From: Edaphobacter sp.
GTDB lineage: Bacteria > Acidobacteriota > Terriglobia > Terriglobales > Acidobacteriaceae
DNA length: 64,000 nt
Direction: 5' to 3'
NCBI RefSeq assembly: GCF_028283685.1
Contig: NZ_JAPWKF010000004.1
Span: forward strand, 186,001 to 250,000
The stretch's first letter is position 1, and each line of letters opens with the position of its first letter. The notes under the pieces were generated by a model. It did no database searches. It was given only the letters and a program-made list of their open reading frames with translations, and was not told the DNA's origin. The position numbers were made by a program, and so were the translations under genes. Below, one piece after another: positions 57,179 to 64,000 of this stretch.

Positions 57179-58633
57179 ATGAAGAAGATTAAAGTCATCG
57201 GCGGCGGACTCGCCGGCCCTGAAGCCGCCCTCCAGGCCGCATCCTTCGGTTGCGAGGTCACCCTCTACGAGATGCGCCCCACCCGCTCCACCGAGGCTCA
57301 CGAGACCTCCAGCTTCGCCGAGCTCGTCTGCTCCAACTCCCTCAAGTCCGAGAGCGAAAACTCCGCCCCCTGGCTCCTCAAGCAGGAGATGCGCCGCGCC
57401 AACTCCTTCCTCCTCGCCGCCGCCGATGCCACCGCCGTCCCCGCCGGCCACGCTCTCGCCGTCGATCGCACCGAGTTCTCCGCCCGCGTCCACAAGCTCA
57501 TCGACGAGAACCCGCGCATCACCGTCGTCCGCGAAGAGGTCACCGCGCTCGACGAGACCGACCCCGACACCATCATCGTCCTCGCCTCCGGCCCTCTCAC
57601 CTCACCGCCGCTCACCGCCGAGCTCCAGCGCCTCACCGGAGCCTCGCAGCTGGCCTTCTACGACTCCATCGCCCCCATCGTCGATGCCTCCACCATCGAC
57701 ATGGATAAGGTCTACTTCGCCGCTCGCTGGGACAAGGGCACCGCCGACTACATCAACTGCCCCTTCACCAAAGAGGAGTACGAGGCCTTCCTCGACGCCC
57801 TTATGGCCGCCGAGACCGTCCCCGCCAAAGAGTGGGAGCAGATCCCCACCAATTCACAGATCCGTGATTCCGAGCTCGCGCAGCGAGCCGAGGACCCCCC
57901 GCATTCCGTCGGTGGCGCCGACCCCGCAACCGGACAGCCGACACCCTCTGTCCCAACCAACAACCTGCAACCGAAGTACTTCGACGGCTGCCTCCCCATC
58001 GAAGAGACCGCCCGCCGCGGCCGCGACACCCTCCGCTTCGGCCCCATGAAGCCCGCGGGCCTCACCAACCCCAAGACCGGCCGCTGGCCCTACGCTGCCG
58101 TCCAGCTTCGCCAGGAGAACCTCCGCGCCGACTCCTACAACCTCGTCGGCTTCCAGAACCACATGAAGTACGGCGACCAGGCCCGCGTCCTCCGCATGAT
58201 TCCCGGCCTCGAGAACGCAAAATTCCTCCGCTACGGCCAGATCCACCGCAACACCTACGTCAACGCCCCGCAGGTGCTCACCGAAACCCTGCAGCTGAAG
58301 AACCACCCCAACGTCCTTATCGCCGGTCAGCTCTCGGGCGTCGAGGGCTACACCGAATCCATCGCCGGAGGCATGCTCGCCGGACGCTTCGCCGCCGCCC
58401 TCGCCCAGGGCCGCACGCCCATCCCCGCGCCGCGCCTCTCCGCCAACGGCTCGCTCACCCACTACATCACCCACAGCGAAGCCAAAACCTTCCAGCCCGC
58501 CAACATCACCTTCGACCTGCTGGTGCCGCTCGAAGAGGAACTCCGCAAAAAGATCCGCGACAAAAAAGAACGTCACCGCATCCAGTGCGAACGCGCCATC
58601 GAGGCGTGGAGTGAATGGTTGCAGCAGGCCTGA
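57179..58633 (+). CDS. trmFO: tRNA uracil-54 methyltransferase TrmFO with in-frame insertion
   Basis: 484 residues. A folate- and FAD-dependent enzyme that makes ribothymidine at tRNA position 54. The FAD-binding start is KKIKVIGGGLAGPEAAL, then EMRPTRSTEAHETSSFAELVCSNS, and RRGRDTLRFGPMKP later, as in Bacillus subtilis TrmFO. A 45-codon segment, 57839-57973, separates KEWE from PKYFDGC, where relatives have only a few residues. The true start ATG at 57179 was chosen because it starts the dinucleotide-binding strand; GACAAT lies 7 nt before it. Confidence 0.93.
   Translation: MKKIKVIGGGLAGPEAALQAASFGCEVTLYEMRPTRSTEAHETSSFAELVCSNSLKSESENSAPWLLKQEMRRANSFLLAAADATAVPAGHALAVDRTEFSARVHKLIDENPRITVVREEVTALDETDPDTIIVLASGPLTSPPLTAELQRLTGASQLAFYDSIAPIVDASTIDMDKVYFAARWDKGTADYINCPFTKEEYEAFLDALMAAETVPAKEWEQIPTNSQIRDSELAQRAEDPPHSVGGADPATGQPTPSVPTNNLQPKYFDGCLPIEETARRGRDTLRFGPMKPAGLTNPKTGRWPYAAVQLRQENLRADSYNLVGFQNHMKYGDQARVLRMIPGLENAKFLRYGQIHRNTYVNAPQVLTETLQLKNHPNVLIAGQLSGVEGYTESIAGGMLAGRFAAALAQGRTPIPAPRLSANGSLTHYITHSEAKTFQPANITFDLLVPLEEELRKKIRDKKERHRIQCERAIEAWSEWLQQA
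57839..57973 (+). other. In-frame 135-bp insertion within trmFO
   Basis: A 45-codon stretch that interrupts an otherwise conserved region. The encoded peptide is Gln/Pro/Ser/Thr/Asn-rich and likely disordered. About 13 of 45 codons end in A or T, higher than the C- and G-ending codons around it. It contains the hairpin GCTCGC-GCA-GCGAGC. It may be a small mobile or repeat-derived insert. Confidence 0.55.
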
Positions 58634-58835
58634 TGGGGCGATCCACGTATCTTGTGGTGGGAGACGCTACGTCGCGCTCTTGGCCATCTGGGCCTTGATC
58701 AGCCCGACGCTGCCATGGCGCGATCCCCAGGCTGTCGAAGCCGTACGCCTGTCAAGGAACGAATTCCCCTAACGCTATCAATCCAATAGCGTTAGAGGAT
58801 GCCGATCAGTTCCGCCGAACCACCTATACTGGATG

Positions 58836-58906
58836 CAGAGCCAATCCTGGATACAGGGACCAAAGAGAGATAGCCCGGATCAATGTCCCGGGCTATCTCT
58901 TTTCTT
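58836..58906 (+). ncRNA. Possible small RNA ending in a strong terminator
   Basis: TATACT at 58825-58830 could be a -10 box, though no good -35 is seen. A transcript from about 58836 would contain two similar 12-mers, CTGGATGCAGAG (58829-58840, partly upstream) and CTGGATACAGGG, the second forming the hairpin CCTG-GATA-CAGG. It ends in the stem AGAGATAGCCCGG / CCGGGCTATCTCT followed by TTTCTT. It could also be just a downstream terminator for trmFO, 230 bp past its stop. Confidence 0.35.
58866..58906 (+). terminator. Intrinsic terminator
   Basis: The 13-bp stem AGAGATAGCCCGG / CCGGGCTATCTCT with a 9-nt loop is followed by TTTCTT on the plus strand. It lies in the convergent gap between trmFO and der. 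Confidence 0.85.
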
Positions 58907-58992
58907 ATCAAGAATTTGATATCTAAATGGCCTGTAATCAAGATTTTGCGAGATTTCATTTTTTCAAGCCACGCAGAATCAAGATTTTACGA
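58907..58992. repeat. Three ATCAAGA-type short repeats
   Basis: AATCAAGATTTTGCGA (58936-58951) and AATCAAGATTTTACGA (58977-58992) match in 15 of 16 positions; a partial third copy, ATCAAGAATTT, starts at 58907. On the minus strand these read AAAATCTTGATT and lie just downstream of der. AT-rich in a GC-rich genome. No function recognised. Confidence 0.6.
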
Positions 58993-59015
58993 AGAAAAAT
59001 GGGGGGAGGGGGCCT

Positions 59016-60824
59016 CTAGTTTGCCTTCTTCTTATTCCTGGCCTTGATCTTGAACCAGATCGGCGAGCCGATAAATCCGAATGCGTCTCGAATCTGGTTC
59101 GCCAGAAACCGCTCATAGCTGAAGTGCAGTTTTACGTCCTTGTCCGTAAACAGCACAAACGTAGGCGGTGCTACCGCGGCCTGCGTCATGTAATAAATCC
59201 TGATGCGCTTCGACATAGGAACCGAAGCCTTCTGGAAATCGACATTATCCAGGAAGCGGTTCATGTTGCCCGTCGACACGCGCTTGCGGCGCTCGCGCGC
59301 CACCAGCTCCACCTTCTTGAAGACCTGATCGACGCCCTTGTTCTCCATCGCCGAGATGAAGAGCAGCGGAGCGTAATCCAGGTACTTCAGCGCATCACGC
59401 ACCTGCTGCTCGTAAACCTTCTTGTCCGCCGGCTCCTTGCCGTCCGTGCGTCCCGTCGTCACCGCGTCCCACTTATTGACGACGATCACCACCGAGCGCC
59501 CGCTCTCATGCGCGTAGCCACCGATGTTTGCATCGAGCGCAGCCACGCCCTCCGTCGCATCGATGATCAGGAGAGAAACATCGGCAGCCTCAAGGTGCTT
59601 GCGAGCCATGATCACTGAAAGCTTTTCCGCCATCAGCTTCGTCTTTCCCTTGCGCCGGATGCCCGCCGTATCCACGAAGCGGAACAGATGACCGTCGCGC
59701 TCGACAACCTCATCCACTGCATCGCGTGTCGTGCCTGCAATCGGCGAGACGATGGCTCGCTTCGTGCCGGTCAGCGCGTTCAGCAGCGTTGATTTACCGA
59801 CGTTCGGCCGGCCGATGATAGCGATCTTCGTCTCCAGAGGGACGAACTCCGCATGCGTGCGCAGCTTGCGAGGCTGTGCGCCGTCTTCGTCCTCCTCCAT
59901 CTCGTCTTCCGAGGTCAGCATCACCTCTGTCGGTTCTTCGTTGACCTGCTCTACCGGCAAAGCCGCGAAGACCTCGTCCAGCAGGTCGCCGATGCCGGTG
60001 CCATGCTCAGCCGAAACGGGCAGCAGGTTGTGAAAGCCCAGCGTGCGGAAGTTCTCCGCACCGGCCAGCAGCTCCACGGAATCCATCTTGTTGACTGCAA
60101 GAAACAGCGGCTTGCCGCCGCGCAGCAGCAGGCGCGCGAGCTCGATGTCCGGCTGGGCCAGCTCTGTGCGCCCATCGACCACCATGATGATCGCGTCAGC
60201 TTCTTCAAGCGCCACCTGCGCCTGGCGAAAAATTTCGCTTGGGATCAACGCTTCGTCGTCAGGAATGACGCCGCCTGTATCGACCACGCGGACGACGCGA
60301 CCCGCCCACTCGATCTCGCCGTAGATGCGGTCCCGCGTGATGCCGGGCTCATCGCCCACGATCGATCGCCGTGTACCCGTGAGGCGATTGAACAATGTCG
60401 ATTTGCCCACGTTTGGACGCCCGCAGACAGCGATCAGGGGTGCCTTGGTGTCCACGGCATCGTCGCTGTCAGCGACCGTGTTGTAGCGCGTCGCCTCCAG
60501 CTCCGCTACGCGCCAGTCCTTCTGCTCCTGAACCTCTTCGGCCTCGGGTGTATTCGTCCGAAGGCGCCCTGGTTGCGCCGGACGAACGCTCTTCGGCGGA
60601 CGCCGCGTCTCCGCGGAAAGTGGAACGCGTGCCTCCTTGTCCGGAGAACGCTTCGGCACGCGCTTCAGCTTTTCCGCGATCGTCTTCTTTGCCGATAGCT
60701 GCTTGCGGCCCTTGGGGGCGACAGCACCGGTTGTGGGGGTTGTCTTCGGGGCGCGGCCCTTCTTTGGGCGTGTGCTCGCCTGCCGGTGCTTCTTGCCTAA
60801 TCGTTTCTTGTCGTCCTTCGCCAC
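59016..60824 (-). CDS. der: Ribosome assembly GTPase Der with basic N-terminal extension
   Basis: 602 residues, longer than the usual 440-490. Two tandem GTPase domains are visible: GRPNVGKS at residues 135-142 and again near 345, with VDTGG and VDTAGIRRKGK in switch II and the C-terminal KH-like domain (YYMTQAAVAPPTFVLFTDKD). The first about 125 residues are Lys/Arg/Pro/Thr-rich and probably disordered. Starts at GTG 60824; no other start lies near the first GTPase domain, so the extension appears genuine. Der acts in 50S subunit maturation. Confidence 0.94.
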   Translation of the reverse strand: MAKDDKKRLGKKHRQASTRPKKGRAPKTTPTTGAVAPKGRKQLSAKKTIAEKLKRVPKRSPDKEARVPLSAETRRPPKSVRPAQPGRLRTNTPEAEEVQEQKDWRVAELEATRYNTVADSDDAVDTKAPLIAVCGRPNVGKSTLFNRLTGTRRSIVGDEPGITRDRIYGEIEWAGRVVRVVDTGGVIPDDEALIPSEIFRQAQVALEEADAIIMVVDGRTELAQPDIELARLLLRGGKPLFLAVNKMDSVELLAGAENFRTLGFHNLLPVSAEHGTGIGDLLDEVFAALPVEQVNEEPTEVMLTSEDEMEEDEDGAQPRKLRTHAEFVPLETKIAIIGRPNVGKSTLLNALTGTKRAIVSPIAGTTRDAVDEVVERDGHLFRFVDTAGIRRKGKTKLMAEKLSVIMARKHLEAADVSLLIIDATEGVAALDANIGGYAHESGRSVVIVVNKWDAVTTGRTDGKEPADKKVYEQQVRDALKYLDYAPLLFISAMENKGVDQVFKKVELVARERRKRVSTGNMNRFLDNVDFQKASVPMSKRIRIYYMTQAAVAPPTFVLFTDKDVKLHFSYERFLANQIRDAFGFIGSPIWFKIKARNKKKAN

Positions 60825-60936
60825 GGCGGGTCCAGCCTTCTGTGAGATCGAGATATTTGCAAACCCGCCACTTAGCCGGTGGCGCCCGCAACCTGTCTAT
60901 TATAGAAACCAGCAGAGTTTTTGCCGCCTCTTCGCC

Positions 60937-63000
60937 TTGTCCGCCTCTACTCCCATCACGATTCTTCCCGCTCCGCTCCAGCCTGGTGAGCGGCTGCCGT
61001 CGCTGCACGACTTCTTCGCGCCGGGAGGCATTCTTTCGCGCTCGTCGCTGAATTTCGAGCACCGCAAGGGGCAGTACGAGATGGCCCGCGCTGTAGAAAA
61101 GGCTTTTGACGACAAGCGTCACCTCATTGTCGAGGCTGGAACCGGTACCGGCAAAACCCTTGCTTATCTTCTGCCTGCGCTACGCAAGGCCCGCGAGAAC
61201 CAGCAGCGCATCATCATCTCTACCGGCACCAAAAATCTGCAGGAGCAGCTCTACTTCAAGGACGTCCCGTTTCTGGAGTCGCTGCTTGGCCCCCTGAAGA
61301 TCTGCTACATGAAGGGCCGCAGCAACTACCTTTGCCGCAACAAGCTCTACGCACTGCGCGACAATCCGCTGCTCAACGGGCTTGAGGAGATCGAACAGTT
61401 CCATCACATAGCTGCCTGGGAACGCACCACCGAGACCGGCGATCGCTCCGAGATCGACGCGCTGCCCGAGACCTCCGCGCTATGGCACAAGATCGACGCC
61501 CGCACCGAGGTCTGCCTCGGCCAGACCTGCCCGGACTTCGAGCGCTGCTTCATCACCGCGATGCGGCGCAAGGCGCTCGAGAGTGAGATCGTCATCGTCA
61601 ATCACCACCTCTTCTTTGCCGACCTCAGCATCAAGCAGCAGGCCGGTGGCTCTGGAGAGGCCGGCATCCTGCCCGAGGCCGCAGCCGTGGTCTTCGACGA
61701 GGCCCATGAGCTTGAGGATGTCGCGTCGAACTACTTCGGTATCGGCCTCAGCACCTCGCGCGTGGACGAGCTGGTACGCGACGTGGAGATCATGCTGCGT
61801 GCGAAGCAGGCCTCGACCGCGGCGATCGAGTCGGCCTGCGGAACGCTGCAGAATCGTTCACGCCTGTTCTTCTCAGCGCTGCCTGAGAGCAGCAACGGCG
61901 TCGGTCGTATGCCGTTCCTGAATCGGCCGGATTTCCTGGAAGAGAGCGGAGACTATTACACCGCGACGATGAATGCGCTGACGCGGCTCGAAGGCGAGCT
62001 GGAGCGAGTAAAGAATGTCGACGAGGCATCTGGCCTGCGTAAGCGCGCAGCCGACATCCGTTCGCACCTGCACTTCCTGCTCGAATCCACCGACCAGAAC
62101 ACGGTCTTCTGGATCGAACGACGCGCCACAGGCGGTGTGCGCAGCGCTGCGCGTGGACAGTCTCACGGCGCCTACAATACGCATCTGCAGGCGACCCCGA
62201 TCGATGTCTCGGAGCTGCTCTCCACCGCGCTCTTTGCCAACTACTCGAGCGTCGTCCTGACGTCGGCGACGCTGGCGGTCTCGGGCGGCTTCGATCACAT
62301 CCGCAAACGGCTGGGGCTGGTCAGCGCGCGCGAACTGATCGTGCCGTCGCACTTTCAGTACGAGCGGCAGGCGTTGCTCTACCTCCCGCCGACGATGCCC
62401 GATCCGCGTGAGCCGGACTTCACCGAGCGTGCCTCCGAGCGCATCCGCCGGGTGCTTGAGATTACGCAGGGACGCGCCTTTGTGCTCTTTACAAGCTACG
62501 CGCAGATGCGGACTGTCTACGAGCGCATGTGCGCCGAACTGCCCTATCCGCTGCTGCTGCACGGATCCGCGCCGCGCCATGTACTGGTGCAGCAGTTCCG
62601 CGATACGCCCAACGCCGTGCTCTTCGGCACCTCCAGCTTCTGGCAGGGCGTCGACGTGCAGGGCGAGCAGCTGAGCTGTGTCATCATCGACCGGTTGCCC
62701 TTCGCCGTGCCGACCGATCCCGTCGTCGAGGCCCGCATGCGGGCGCTGGAGGAGTCAGGCGGCAAGCCATTCTTCGACTACCAGATTCCGAACGCCGTCA
62801 TTACGCTGAAGCAGGGCTTTGGCCGGTTGATCCGCTCGTTAAGCGATCGTGGTGTACTGGTGCTGCTCGATCCCCGGGTCCGCCGTCAGCGCTACGGCCG
62901 CATCTTTCTCGACAGCCTTCCGCCGTATCGCATGACGGAAGACATCACGGACGTCGAGGCCTTCTTCGCCCCACAGGCGACAGCCCCAGAGAAGCAATAG
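60937..63000 (+). CDS. dinG: DinG/YoaA-type XPD-like helicase
   Basis: 687 residues from a TTG at 60937; the frame is open further upstream but overlaps antisense der. Walker A EAGTGTGKT near residue 70, DEAH in VFDEAHELED, and an iron-sulfur cysteine set (CYMKGRSNYLCRNKLY ... CLGQTCPDFERC) place it in the XPD/DinG group. The C-terminal motif GTSSFWQGVDVQGEQL and GFGRLIRSLSDRG complete it. Acts on forked or R-loop DNA. TATTAT at 60898-60903 is a possible -10 box. Confidence 0.86.
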   Translation: MSASTPITILPAPLQPGERLPSLHDFFAPGGILSRSSLNFEHRKGQYEMARAVEKAFDDKRHLIVEAGTGTGKTLAYLLPALRKARENQQRIIISTGTKNLQEQLYFKDVPFLESLLGPLKICYMKGRSNYLCRNKLYALRDNPLLNGLEEIEQFHHIAAWERTTETGDRSEIDALPETSALWHKIDARTEVCLGQTCPDFERCFITAMRRKALESEIVIVNHHLFFADLSIKQQAGGSGEAGILPEAAAVVFDEAHELEDVASNYFGIGLSTSRVDELVRDVEIMLRAKQASTAAIESACGTLQNRSRLFFSALPESSNGVGRMPFLNRPDFLEESGDYYTATMNALTRLEGELERVKNVDEASGLRKRAADIRSHLHFLLESTDQNTVFWIERRATGGVRSAARGQSHGAYNTHLQATPIDVSELLSTALFANYSSVVLTSATLAVSGGFDHIRKRLGLVSARELIVPSHFQYERQALLYLPPTMPDPREPDFTERASERIRRVLEITQGRAFVLFTSYAQMRTVYERMCAELPYPLLLHGSAPRHVLVQQFRDTPNAVLFGTSSFWQGVDVQGEQLSCVIIDRLPFAVPTDPVVEARMRALEESGGKPFFDYQIPNAVITLKQGFGRLIRSLSDRGVLVLLDPRVRRQRYGRIFLDSLPPYRMTEDITDVEAFFAPQATAPEKQ

Positions 63001-63013
63001 AATAGAGACACCG

Positions 63014-63259
63014 ATGGGCCGTAATCTTTACATCCTCGCTGGAACGCTCTTTGTGCTTGCGCTTGTCTGCTGCGGCCTGGCTTATACCAACATTGCGCAG
63101 CAGCCAGGCTCTCCGGGCGATATCTCGCTCTGGCGGACGACGGGGCTGGGTCTGCTGGTGCTGTCTCTGCTGGTTGCCCTGGCCGGCATCATGTCATCGC
63201 TGTTCGAGCAGGCCGAGCGGCGAGCCGAGGAAGACCGCCGCAGGCGCCGCCAGCAGTAG
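63014..63259 (+). CDS. Small two-TM membrane protein
   Basis: 81 residues: two hydrophobic helices (YILAGTLFVLALVCCGLAY and TTGLGLLVLSLLVALAGIM) with a short outside loop and a strongly basic cytoplasmic tail (QAERRAEEDRRRRRQQ). No recognised family. It begins 13 bp after the helicase stop, so co-transcription is likely. TAGAAT overlaps that stop 10 nt before the ATG. Confidence 0.65.
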   Translation: MGRNLYILAGTLFVLALVCCGLAYTNIAQQPGSPGDISLWRTTGLGLLVLSLLVALAGIMSSLFEQAERRAEEDRRRRRQQ

Positions 63260-63354
63260 AAAAATCGAGGAAACGGTACAATAAGCAAAGGCCTCCCGCG
63301 TCATTTTCTGCGTATTTCACATTGCGCGGCCAGCTGAAAGGTATCGGAAACACC

Positions 63355-63732
63355 ATGTTTGAAGTCACTGTAGAAGCCGGGTTCTCCTCCGGGCACTACC
63401 TTCGCAACTACCGCGGCAAGTGCGAGAACCCGCACGGCCATAATTACAAGGTCTTCGTCACCCTCATCGGCGAGGAGCTGGACGAGGCCGGTCTGCTGCT
63501 GGACTTCAAGCTGCTCAAGCAGGTGATGCGCCCCGTGGTCGATCGTCTCGATCACCAGATGATCAACGAGCTCGAGCCATTTACGACCATCAATCCCTCT
63601 GCTGAAAACCTGGCCCGGTACTTCTACCAGGAGACCGAGAAGCAGCTTCGCGACATGACCTCCGGCCGCGTTCGCGTCAAGGACTGCACGCTCTACGAGA
63701 CCGATACGAGCTTCGCCCGTTACTACGAGTAA
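63355..63732 (+). CDS. queD: 6-carboxy-5,6,7,8-tetrahydropterin synthase
   Basis: 125 residues. Second step of queuosine/7-deazaguanine synthesis, using dihydroneopterin triphosphate. Zinc ligands are H14 in FSSGHYLRNY and H27/H29 in ENPHGHNYKV; C23 is the catalytic Cys. DFKLLKQVMRPVVDRLDHQMIN is a family segment. The ATG at 63355 starts directly at the first conserved strand; an upstream in-frame start would add 11 unrelated residues. Followed by queE after 9 bp. Confidence 0.94.
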   Translation: MFEVTVEAGFSSGHYLRNYRGKCENPHGHNYKVFVTLIGEELDEAGLLLDFKLLKQVMRPVVDRLDHQMINELEPFTTINPSAENLARYFYQETEKQLRDMTSGRVRVKDCTLYETDTSFARYYE

Positions 63733-63741
63733 CCATTCGCC

Positions 63742-64000
63742 ATGCACCTGATCGAGCTCTACAAATCCGTGCAGGGGGAGTCTTCCTTCGCCGGAGTGCC
63801 ATGCATCTTCGTGCGCAGCGCAGGCTGTAACCTGCGTTGTGCGTGGTGCGACTCCGAATACACCTTTTCCGGTGGAAAGCCGTTTACCGAGGACGAGATC
63901 GTTGCCCAGATCGAGGCGCTGGCGCCTTGCAAGCTGGTGGAATTTACCGGTGGCGAGCCGATGCTGCACGCCAGGGAGCTGCTTCCGTTGATGCGGCGTC
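63742..64000 (+). CDS. queE: 7-carboxy-7-deazaguanine synthase (5' part)
   Basis: The window ends within the gene; 86 residues are visible. Radical SAM enzyme making 7-carboxy-7-deazaguanine. The N-terminus HLIELYKSVQGESSFAGVP is typical of QueE, and the radical SAM cluster motif CNLRCAWC gives C29, C33 and C36; LVEFTGGEPMLH follows. It is the downstream partner of queD. Confidence 0.93.
   Translation, partial: MHLIELYKSVQGESSFAGVPCIFVRSAGCNLRCAWCDSEYTFSGGKPFTEDEIVAQIEALAPCKLVEFTGGEPMLHARELLPLMRR

Larger units (their letters stand above)
58634..59015. other. Intergenic region between trmFO and der
   Basis: A 382-bp region without a gene. It holds a hairpin with a perfect 10-bp stem (CTAACGCTAT / ATAGCGTTAG, 58769-58795), a possible small RNA with a strong terminator (58836-58906), and an AT-rich stretch with three ATCAAGA-type repeats (58907-58992). 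The first 120 bp after trmFO show nothing I can name. Confidence 0.6.

Overview
The window reads as a chromosomal segment of an Acidobacteriota bacterium, most likely class Terriglobia (subdivision 1, Granulicella/Terriglobus/Edaphobacter-like). This is inferred from high GC, dense packing, an Oar-like TonB-dependent receptor, a VWFA-related protein of the acidobacterial type, a YXWGXW-like small secreted protein, a PEP-CTERM protein, and many genes lacking Shine-Dalgarno sites. I see no rRNA, tRNA, CRISPR array, insertion sequence or prophage. This is mainly core and housekeeping DNA with a few accessory envelope genes.

Layout. 0-4.7 kb: purB (cut by the left edge), a divergent MarR regulator-ClC chloride channel operon with a 17-bp palindromic operator candidate, a glutaredoxin-like protein and a lipoprotein. 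4.9-11.3 kb: a periplasmic helical protein, a secreted acetyl-xylan-esterase-like hydrolase, and a very large patatin phospholipase with a membrane domain inserted into the catalytic domain. 11.9-15.1 kb: B12-dependent ribonucleotide reductase nrdJ, carrying one apparent +1 G frameshift, preceded by a promoter with an NrdR-box-like site. 15.3-18.4 kb: a complete pqqABCDE operon, including the 26-residue PqqA precursor. 18.7-21.7 kb: trans-aconitate methyltransferase and a secreted glutaminase-like protein. 21.8-26.5 kb: cobalamin-dependent methionine synthase split into two overlapping genes, followed upstream by a DUF71 ATP-pyrophosphatase-like gene of the kind linked to B12 salvage.

26.7-32.4 kb: a small secreted protein, kdsC, an Lhr-type helicase and a DUF5522 protein. 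32.4-40 kb: a minus-strand envelope cluster (DUF5666-like, TonB receptor, VWFA, TPR). 40-45.4 kb: a VIT1-type metal transporter and the ergothioneine genes egtB and egtD separated by a ThuA protein and a YVTN propeller. 45.4-54.5 kb: a long minus-strand block with moaC, moeA, a TPR protein, queC, a DUF2007 protein, a DUF3108-like protein, an ICMT-like methyltransferase, a heptosyltransferase, lpxK and waaA. 54.6-64 kb: a second gene with a G-run frameshift, a GNAT acetyltransferase, a Tyr-rich protein, a PEP-CTERM protein, trmFO with a 45-codon insertion, an intergenic region with a possible small RNA, der with a basic N-terminal extension, a DinG-type helicase, a small membrane protein, queD and the start of queE.

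Shared pathways. Lipopolysaccharide assembly is represented by kdsC, waaA, lpxK and waaC. Queuosine/7-deazaguanine synthesis has queC, queD and queE. Cobalamin use links nrdJ, metH and the DUF71 gene. PQQ, ergothioneine and molybdopterin synthesis are also represented. No single locus looks like a wholly new system. The most unusual items are the membrane-inserted patatin, the trmFO insertion, the two frameshifts in the same AAGGGAA context, the possible small RNA near 58.85 kb, and the candidate operators.
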